Of a DNA stretch of 39,055 nt, positions 33,353-39,055 are shown piece after piece (position 1 is the stretch's first letter; the number at the start of each line of letters is the position of its first letter). The DNA is from an uncultured Eubacteriales bacterium (GTDB lineage Bacteria; Bacillota; Clostridia; Monoglobales; Monoglobaceae), in the NCBI GenBank assembly GCA_900545865.1, contig URAN01000023.1, positions 1 through 39,055 of the forward strand, given 5' to 3'. The notes beneath the pieces are model-generated. The model ran no database searches. It saw only the letters and a list, made by a program, of their open reading frames with translations, and was not told the origin of the DNA. Made by a program: the position numbers and the translations under genes.

Positions 33353-34615
33353 TCAGGCGGTAATTTCTTCACCGCAAATTTCCTCAAGCGACTTTGATAC
33401 CGAATGATTTATCGGCTTCCATTCAATCTTGCGGAAAAGCGCGATAACCGCGATAGGAACATATGTCAGCATAAACAGAGGGAACGTAAACAGATATAAG
33501 ATACGTTTTGGCTTGCTGCAATGAATCTGGTTCCATTCGGTAATCGTGGTGATTGTTCCCATAAGCAAAAACATAAGATAAAAGTTTCCTATTGTTTGTA
33601 CCAAGGTGATTATAAGCGTGTTAAGCTCAGGCGAGCGGTTTATGATTCCTATCGGAATGGCAACAATATTGACCGCAATGCTGAACAGAGTCAAAAGCAT
33701 TGCCGGCATAATCGTCATAAGCATATCAAAGCACGAAAAGCTGCCTTTGAATATACCCTTAACCAACTTTGCGCCATAATTCTTGAACACCTGATAAAAA
33801 CCTTTTGCCCATCTGAGTCTTTGTGTATAAGACTGATGCAATGTTGTCGGCTGTTCATCATAAAGGATTGCGTTTGCACAATATCCTATCTTTTCGCCGT
33901 GAATGATGCTGTCGGTTGTAAACTCAATATCCTCGGTCAAAAGATGATGAATCCATCCGTTGTTTTCGCGGATAACATCGGCGCTTACCAAAAATCCCGT
34001 ACCCGAAACGGCACAGCTTGTATTGAGCTGCATTCTCGCGTTGTTAAGATAACGCGCCTCTCTCAAAAACCAAAGCGAATATCCTGCGGTAATCCAGTTA
34101 GTATCATAGTTCTTTGAGTTACGATAACTCGTTATTATGCGATAGCCGTTGTCAAACACCTTATTCATCTCGGCAATATAATTCGGGTCAAGAATGTTGT
34201 CCGCATCAAAAATTATATAACCTTCATAACCTTTTTCCGAATGCTTTGTTTCTATAATATTGAACATCCAGTCAAGGGCATAACCCTTGCCGACCTGTTC
34301 TTTATTAAACCGCTCATATACAATCGCACCCGCATCTCTTGCCACCTGTGCGGTATCATCCGTACAGTTATCGGCGACAACAAAGACATCGACCAGCTCG
34401 CGCGGATACTTTTGGCTTTGTATGCTCTTTATAAGATTGCCTATAACTCCGCTTTCGTTTCTCGCCGAGATAACAACCGCAAAACAGTGCTTTTTCTTTT
34501 CTTTAAACACCATCGGTTTTTTAAGCAGTCCCACAAAGATGTAAAAGAACTGATATGCGTAACACATCGTAAAAATAACCGAAATTACACAATTGAAAAT
34601 AATTATAGCTTTCAT
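33353..34615 (-). CDS. Membrane glycosyltransferase, GT2 family (processive type)
   Basis: Membrane enzyme that builds a polysaccharide from nucleotide sugars, in the BcsA/IcaA/HasA-like group. The 420 residues have an N-terminal membrane segment (about 5-30), a GT-A domain with VVISARNESGVIGNLIKSI, the DxD motif DAD (137-139), TED (227-229) and QRLRW (265-269), the D,D,D,QxxRW set of processive GT2 enzymes, then three or four C-terminal membrane segments. GGGAG lies 5 nt before ATG. No co-polymerase, hydrolase or PilZ domain lies beside it, so the product is unknown. It is alone in its unit, behind a leader of about 350 nt. Confidence 0.88.
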   Translation of the reverse strand: MKAIIIFNCVISVIFTMCYAYQFFYIFVGLLKKPMVFKEKKKHCFAVVISARNESGVIGNLIKSIQSQKYPRELVDVFVVADNCTDDTAQVARDAGAIVYERFNKEQVGKGYALDWMFNIIETKHSEKGYEGYIIFDADNILDPNYIAEMNKVFDNGYRIITSYRNSKNYDTNWITAGYSLWFLREARYLNNARMQLNTSCAVSGTGFLVSADVIRENNGWIHHLLTEDIEFTTDSIIHGEKIGYCANAILYDEQPTTLHQSYTQRLRWAKGFYQVFKNYGAKLVKGIFKGSFSCFDMLMTIMPAMLLTLFSIAVNIVAIPIGIINRSPELNTLIITLVQTIGNFYLMFLLMGTITTITEWNQIHCSKPKRILYLFTFPLFMLTYVPIAVIALFRKIEWKPINHSVSKSLEEICGEEITA

Positions 34616-34978
34616 TTTCTCTCCCTTTGGCTGTTCGTCAGCCGATTAAAAATCCCTTTCTCCAAAACACAAGTCCTCCAAGCCGCGACATCCCTTATCC
34701 GATACAAAAACCCAATTATAAAGCATTGCATACTGTAAATCGGGTTTTATATCTGTTTATGTATTTTGATGCCGCAAGGCCACGCCCCGCGTTTTATGAA
34801 AAATCGATTTTTGATTTTCATTTTCGTTTTATTTATCTTTAATTTTAATTAATTTCACTCTTTAAAAATTAATTCGTTTTATCCTCCGAATTAATTCTAC
34901 TCTCTTTATATACCTAAAATATAAAGTATTTATAAACAAATTATAAACTTAATGCAATTCTACTTAAATACCAATGTT
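34616..34978 (-). promoter_or_regulatory. Long structured leader of the glycosyltransferase gene
   Basis: The transcript from the promoter at 34979-35007 would carry a 5' UTR of about 355 nt. It holds the inverted repeat AATTAATTCG/CGAATTAATT (34867-34896, with GGAGG in its loop), a GC-rich patch (GCGGGGCGTGGCCTTGCGGC), a terminator-like hairpin AAAACCC/GGGTTTT (34707-34748) and a GGCTG/CAGCC hairpin (34629-34643) just ahead of the ribosome site. No known riboswitch class is recognised. No other gene is seen here. Confidence 0.5.
34638..34691 (-). other. Possible 17-residue leader peptide
   Basis: The frame MSRLGGLVFWRKGFLIG lies in the leader, with its stop inside the GGCTG/CAGCC hairpin, 22 bp before the glycosyltransferase start. 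An internal GTG has GGAGG 4 nt ahead, giving MFWRKGFLIG. It may be coincidence; coupling or attenuation is inference. Confidence 0.25.
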
Positions 34979-35007
34979 TTTATATGGTTTGCCCGTTTTT
35001 TTATCAA
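34979..35007 (-). promoter_or_regulatory. Candidate glycosyltransferase promoter
   Basis: On the minus strand TTGATA, 17-nt spacer, TATAAA. It is the best promoter match in the AT-rich stretch 34616-35170. Confidence 0.55.
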
Positions 35008-35171
35008 TATTTTTTTGAATAAAACCAACAAAATTTTTGTTGCGTTGTTGTAATATTGCACAACAGTTACATTGATTTTACGATTTATTACATATTATAT
35101 TTATTTTATGTCGGGTTTATGCCAGAATCCGAGCGACCCGACCGCACTTTACCGCCGTAAATTACAAAATA
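35008..35171. other. AT-rich gap with one hairpin
   Basis: No gene. The only structure is the 7-bp inverted repeat GTCGGGT/ACCCGAC (35110-35116 with 35136-35142) around a 19-nt loop. Confidence 0.5.
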
Positions 35172-35203
35172 CGACCGCATATTCCGAGGGGAATATGCGG
35201 TCG
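35172..35203 (-). terminator. Terminator after ireB
   Basis: Perfect 14-bp stem CGACCGCATATTCC/GGAATATGCGGTCG with a 4-nt loop, followed on the minus strand by TATTTTGTAATTT. It lies 10 bp after the ireB stop. Confidence 0.85.
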
Positions 35204-35212
35204 AGATTTTGA

Positions 35213-35497
35213 TTATTTGTCTTCGCATTTTGTATGCTCAACATAAAAGTCAACGAGTTCTTCCAATATTTCATCTCTTTCGAGCTTGCGAATTAAGCTT
35301 CGCGCGCCGTTGTGAGATGTAATATAAGACGGGTCGTCCGACAAAATATATCCTACGATTTGATTTGTCGGATTATACCCTTTTTCCGATAAAGCTCGGT
35401 GAACTCTTGTCAGAATTTCTCTCGGTGCCATAGGCCTTTCGGTCTTGACATCGAATTTTACCGTGTTTTGTAAGTCATTGTTTCCTTTGAAATCCAT
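35213..35497 (-). CDS. ireB: IreB family regulatory phosphoprotein
   Basis: Small Firmicute protein; in Enterococcus faecalis IreB is phosphorylated by the Ser/Thr kinase IreK on N-terminal threonines and limits cephalosporin resistance. The 94 residues start MDFKGNNDLQNTVKFD at an ATG eight bases after AAGGG; the longer GTG start (35506) overlaps that site. The family core is strong: LSEKGYNPTNQIVGYILSDD then ITSHNGARSLIRKLERDEIL. An N-terminal Thr (in NTVKFD) fits the known phosphosite region. It follows pheT by 53 bp, rather than preceding ruvX as in many relatives. Confidence 0.92.
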   Translation of the reverse strand: MDFKGNNDLQNTVKFDVKTERPMAPREILTRVHRALSEKGYNPTNQIVGYILSDDPSYITSHNGARSLIRKLERDEILEELVDFYVEHTKCEDK

Positions 35498-35550
35498 AAA
35501 CCTCACCCTTGCCTTTTTATAAATATATTTTTATCGGCTTGTGCCAAATA

Positions 35551-37914
35551 TTATCTGAGCTGTGCTCCGAGTTTTTCTTCAAGCTGTTTTAATATTGTAT
35601 TCACTATCGGGTTTACGTCATCATCGGTCAGAGTTTTGTCCGCGCTGCGGAATGTGAGCGAGTAAGCAACGCTCTTTTTACCCTTTCCGACCTGAATGCC
35701 CTCATATATATCAAACAGATTATATGATTCAATTATGCCCTTGCGGTTTGCCTTTATTATCTTGACAATTTCACCGACCTCAACATCCTTGTCCAATGTT
35801 ACGGCTATATCACGCGTCACGGCAGGGAATTTCGGCAGCGGTACATAATGTCTTTGCATATCCGCAAGTTCGTTCAAAACCTCAAAGTCGATTATTGCCG
35901 CATACACGTCTGTATCAATTTTAAATTCCGCACTTACCGACGGATGAATCTGTCCGATTATACCGAGCTTTTTGTCACCGCTCAGGATTTCGGCACAGCG
36001 TCCGCCGTGATATGTCGGGTTATCCTTGCACGCAACATAGATGCAATCGTAAATGCCGACCTTTTCAAAAAGTGCTTCGATAACTCCTTTTATTGAATAA
36101 AAATCATATTCGCCGTACATTCCGACGGCAATCTGTTGAGTTTCTCTCGGTAATTGCTCACCCTCAATCGGTGTAAATATCGTACCGAGTTCAAACAATG
36201 CCGCCTGTGCGTTTCGGCGCGTATAATTCGTACGCAGCGTTTTGAGCAGAGATGATGTCATATCCGTTCTCATTACACTGTTTTCCGCTCCGAGCGGATT
36301 CGTTATACGCACAAAGTTGCTGCGGCTGTCATCCTCGGGTATGCGAACCATTGCGTTTTCTTTGGGGTCGATAAACGAGTATGTTATAATCTCATACAAA
36401 CCGTTCGCCGCAAGACAGTTTCTCACCGTATCTCTGAGCTTTTGCTTATCCGTCTTGCCGCCCGCAACCATTTCGCCTTTCATCAGGGTTGTCGGAATGC
36501 GGTCATAACCATAGATTCTTGCCACTTCTTCGGAAATATCCGCCACGCCCTCTATGTCACCGCGATAAGTCGGAACATATACTTTATCATTTTCAACCTT
36601 AAAGTCTAATCTTGCAAGCATCTCAACCATTTCATCACAGGGAATATCCATACCCAAAAACGCATTCATCTTTTCGGGTTCAAAATCGAGAACGAGCTGT
36701 TGCTTTTTAATCGGATATTCGTCTATAATTCCGCCAACAACCTCACCTGCCCCGAGCTGTACCATAAGTTCGCAAGCGCGGTTTATCGCAGGCAAACAGT
36801 TCTCGCTGTCAAGACCTTTTTCAAACAGCGCCGACGCGTCCGTACGCATTCCCAAAGCCTTTGCGCCCTTGCGGACAGCCGCCGCATTAAAGCACGCCGA
36901 TTCAAAAAGTACGGTTGTCGTATCATCGCAAACCTCTGAATTTGCGCCGCCCATAACCCCGGCAACGCCGATGGCGCGCTTTTCATCGGCAATCACAATC
37001 ATCGATTCGCCGAGCATTCTCGGCTGGTCATCGAGGGTTTCAAGTTTTTCGTCTTTTTCAGCATTTCTGACAATTATCTTTTTGCCCTCAACGTGGTCCA
37101 AATCATACGCGTGCATCGGCTGTCCGTATTCAAGCATAACATAGTTTGTTATATCGACAACATTGTTGATTGCACGTATTCCGCAAGCTTTAAGTCTCTT
37201 TTGCATCCATTCGGGCGACGGTGCAATCATGACATTTTTAACTATTCTTCCTATATAGCGGCTGCACAAATCAGTGTTTCTTATCTCAACGCTTGCCATA
37301 TCCGCCGCGTTTTCGGAATTTTCTTTAACCTGAGGCACGTTCACATTGAACGGACGGTTAAACGTTGCCGCCGTTTCTCGCGCAAGACCGATAATGCTCA
37401 TACAATCGGGGCGGTTTGAAGTAATTTCAAACTCCGCCACATTTTCGTCAAGACCGAGAACTTTTGTTATATCCTCGCCTATCGGTGTATCGTCCGACAG
37501 GATAAGTATTCCCGTTGCGCGTTCCTCCGATATTCCGAGTTCATCGGTTGAACACATCATTCCGAAACTTTCAACTCCGCGCAGCTTGCCTTTTGTAATT
37601 TTTACGCCGCCCGGCAGGGTGCTTTTGTGCTTTGCCACGGGAACAACCGCACCCTCGAATACGTTTGTCGCACCCGTTACTATTTGAATGGGTGCATCCT
37701 CGCCGACATCAACTTGGCATACAACGAGTTTATCGGCATCCGGGTGTTTTTCTATCTTTAAAATTTTTCCCGTTACGACATTTTTAAACTCATCCGCCGC
37801 GTTTTCTATTCCCTCAACGATTGAACCCGACATAGTCATTTTATGCATATATTCCGCGTTTTCTATGCCGTCTGTATTCATATAATCTTTAAGCCATGAT
37901 AATGGTAATCTCAT
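35551..37914 (-). CDS. pheT: Phenylalanyl-tRNA synthetase beta subunit
   Basis: Beta chain of the alpha2-beta2 PheRS, which binds tRNA-Phe and edits mischarged tyrosine. The 787 residues run through an N-terminal MRLPLSWLKDYM, the tRNA-binding domain with EKHPDADKLVVCQVDVG and LRGVESFGMMCS, the B3/B4 editing region with EFEITSNRPDCMS, the B5 domain, the core domain, and the C-terminal ferredoxin-like anticodon-binding domain (FPAVTRDIAVTLDKDVEVGE). AGGAGG precedes ATG. It starts 16 bp after the pheS stop. The length is normal and nothing is missing. Confidence 0.97.
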   Translation of the reverse strand: MRLPLSWLKDYMNTDGIENAEYMHKMTMSGSIVEGIENAADEFKNVVTGKILKIEKHPDADKLVVCQVDVGEDAPIQIVTGATNVFEGAVVPVAKHKSTLPGGVKITKGKLRGVESFGMMCSTDELGISEERATGILILSDDTPIGEDITKVLGLDENVAEFEITSNRPDCMSIIGLARETAATFNRPFNVNVPQVKENSENAADMASVEIRNTDLCSRYIGRIVKNVMIAPSPEWMQKRLKACGIRAINNVVDITNYVMLEYGQPMHAYDLDHVEGKKIIVRNAEKDEKLETLDDQPRMLGESMIVIADEKRAIGVAGVMGGANSEVCDDTTTVLFESACFNAAAVRKGAKALGMRTDASALFEKGLDSENCLPAINRACELMVQLGAGEVVGGIIDEYPIKKQQLVLDFEPEKMNAFLGMDIPCDEMVEMLARLDFKVENDKVYVPTYRGDIEGVADISEEVARIYGYDRIPTTLMKGEMVAGGKTDKQKLRDTVRNCLAANGLYEIITYSFIDPKENAMVRIPEDDSRSNFVRITNPLGAENSVMRTDMTSSLLKTLRTNYTRRNAQAALFELGTIFTPIEGEQLPRETQQIAVGMYGEYDFYSIKGVIEALFEKVGIYDCIYVACKDNPTYHGGRCAEILSGDKKLGIIGQIHPSVSAEFKIDTDVYAAIIDFEVLNELADMQRHYVPLPKFPAVTRDIAVTLDKDVEVGEIVKIIKANRKGIIESYNLFDIYEGIQVGKGKKSVAYSLTFRSADKTLTDDDVNPIVNTILKQLEEKLGAQLR

Positions 37915-37930
37915 CTGTAAATCCTCCTAC

Positions 37931-38950
37931 TTAAAACTGGTCAAGAAAACGTACATCGTTTTCATAATACAAGCGCATATCCGTTACATCATATCGGAAC
38001 TGTGTCACGCGCTCTAATCCGATTCCGAAAGCAAATCCCGAATACACATCGGGGTCAATGCCGCAGTTTTTAAGCACCTTGGGGTGAACCATTCCACAGC
38101 CGAGAATCTCAATCCAGCCCTCGCCCTTACAGATACGACAACCCTTGCCGCCACAGTTAAAGCAAGAAATATCAACCTCTGCACTCGGCTCGGTAAACGG
38201 GAAGTGATGCGGACGAAAACGCAGTTTTGTGCTCTCGCCGTACAGTTTTTTTGCAAACAGTTCAAGTGTTCCCTTTAAATCCGCCATTGTAATTCCCTTG
38301 TCTATAACAAGCCCCTCTACCTGATGAAAAACAGGCGAGTGCGTTGCGTCAACCGCATCGCTTCGGTACACGCGGCCGGGCGAAATAATGCGAATTGGCG
38401 GTTTTTGAATCTCCATTGTTCTGACCTGAACCGGTGATGTCTGGGTACGCAAAACAACATTGTCGTTTATATAGAACGTGTCCTGGGTATCTCTCGCCGG
38501 GTGGTCTTTGGGGATATTGAGCGCCTCAAAGTTATAATAATCCAGTTCGACCTCGGGACCCTCTGCGATAGAAAATCCCATTCCGATAAATATATCCTCC
38601 AAATCTTCGAGCGCAAGCGTAAGCGGATGCTTTCCGCCACAGGCACAGCTCTTTCCGGGGATGGTTACATCAATCGTTTCATCCTTGATTTTTTGTTCTT
38701 GCGCAGCCTCAAGAATTTTTATTTTTTGCTTTTCAAGCTCGCTGCCGATAAAGTCACGAACTTCGTTCGCAAGCTGTCCTATACGCGGACGTTCTTCGGG
38801 CGACAGAGCACCCATTCCTTTCATTACGGAAGTAAGCTCGCCCTTTTTACCGAGAAAACGTATTCTCAGCTCTTCCAGAGCCTCAGCTGACTTTGCCGAC
38901 TCGAGAGCCTCCTCCGCCATGGATTTTATCTTGGCCAATTTTTCTTTCAT
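37931..38950 (-). CDS. pheS: Phenylalanyl-tRNA synthetase alpha subunit
   Basis: Catalytic alpha chain of PheRS (class II). The start at 38950 (MKEKLAKIKSM, 339 residues) matches usual family openings; a longer ATG at 38962 abuts the AAGGA site, while the chosen one is 12 nt away, so the start is uncertain by four codons. There is an N-terminal coiled coil (about 1-85), then class II motifs: motif 2 with GRVYRSDAVDATHSPVFHQ and motif 3 with GFAFGIGLERVTQFRY. A Cys-rich knuckle (CFNCGGKGCRICKGEGW) is inserted before the last motif, as in some clostridial PheS. It is first of pheS-pheT-ireB. Confidence 0.95.
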   Translation of the reverse strand: MKEKLAKIKSMAEEALESAKSAEALEELRIRFLGKKGELTSVMKGMGALSPEERPRIGQLANEVRDFIGSELEKQKIKILEAAQEQKIKDETIDVTIPGKSCACGGKHPLTLALEDLEDIFIGMGFSIAEGPEVELDYYNFEALNIPKDHPARDTQDTFYINDNVVLRTQTSPVQVRTMEIQKPPIRIISPGRVYRSDAVDATHSPVFHQVEGLVIDKGITMADLKGTLELFAKKLYGESTKLRFRPHHFPFTEPSAEVDISCFNCGGKGCRICKGEGWIEILGCGMVHPKVLKNCGIDPDVYSGFAFGIGLERVTQFRYDVTDMRLYYENDVRFLDQF

Positions 38951-39055
38951 AAGTAAAATCATTCCTTAAATATATAATTTACAATTTAAATCGGAGCAAC
39001 GCTCCTGCTTTGCTTGCAAAGAGCAGAGCTTGCGACAGATTGCAATAGTCGCAGG
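38951..39055 (-). promoter_or_regulatory. Partial pheS leader with hairpins
   Basis: On the minus strand, going downstream, are TGCGAC/GTCGCA (39031-39036 with 39048-39053), then an imperfect GCTCTGCTCTTTGC/GCAAAGCAGGAGC stem, then a tight GGAGC-GTT-GCTCC stem (38993-39005) followed by GATTT. The last two overlap, so they may be alternatives. No T-box sequence is visible. The upstream part lies beyond the window. Confidence 0.4.

Noticed and set aside
34979..35000. GGGCAAACCAT block on the minus strand resembling the start of a c-di-GMP-I riboswitch
   Set aside because: The required downstream GGGACGCAAAGCC block and tetraloop receptor are absent, and the block lies inside a promoter spacer.
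38951..39055. T-box riboswitch for pheST
   Set aside because: No AGGGTGGNACCGCG-type T-box sequence is present in the visible part.

Overview
The window looks like a housekeeping stretch of a low-to-mid GC, Gram-positive, probably spore-forming member of the Clostridia. The 5' part of a 16S rRNA gene, strong GGAGGTGA ribosome binding sites, a CwlD-type germination amidase, IreB, the mreBCD-PBP2-mgsA order and an NfnAB pair all point that way. I cannot name the genus.

Layout: (1) 1-1190, the 5' third of a 16S rRNA gene leaving the window on the minus strand, driven by four tandem near-consensus promoters. (2) 1249-4824, plus strand: asnB, cwlD, ppa. (3) 4782-5051, minus strand: a small unlabelled transcription unit with its own promoter, a palindrome in the promoter spacer, an SD and a split short reading frame. 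(4) 5121-8525, minus: alpha operon rpmJ-rpsM-rpsK-rpsD-rpoA-rplQ with its own promoter and no infA/map/adk/secY ahead of it. (5) 8711-9300, a PAP2 phosphatase. (6) 9508-19352, minus: a long cell-envelope/elongation cluster nudF-zapA-U32-dut-maf-mreB-mreC-mreD-mrdA-mgsA. (7) 19443-23318, minus: nfnA-nfnB-gdhA, linking NADPH supply to glutamate synthesis. (8) 23428-27256, minus: gltX-metG. (9) 27346-33321, mixed strands: a small orphan gene, a possible invertible segment, a PMCA-type Ca2+ ATPase, a ribbon-helix-helix regulator divergent from a D,D-carboxypeptidase, an orphan 89-residue protein and a gutted metallo-beta-lactamase-fold lipoprotein gene. (10) 33353-35007, a membrane glycosyltransferase behind a leader of about 350 nt. 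(11) 35172-39055, minus: pheS-pheT-ireB.

Most of the region serves translation (rRNA, ribosomal proteins, RNA polymerase alpha, three aminoacyl-tRNA synthetases) and wall synthesis with rod-shape control (MreB/C/D, PBP2, DacF-type carboxypeptidase, ZapA, Maf, CwlD). I see no CRISPR array, prophage, IS element or tRNA gene.

The items most worth a second look are an MreB whose known catalytic-site residues are substituted, the hidden transcription unit at 4782-5051 with a CTT-TGA frameshift-like junction, the inverted-repeat-flanked promoter at 27924-28057, the metallo-hydrolase gene with its catalytic core missing, the KASSS variant of KMSKS in MetRS, the Ser-rich extracellular tails on both MreC and PBP2, and the long structured leader of the glycosyltransferase. 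All calls come from reading the sequence; no database search was run.
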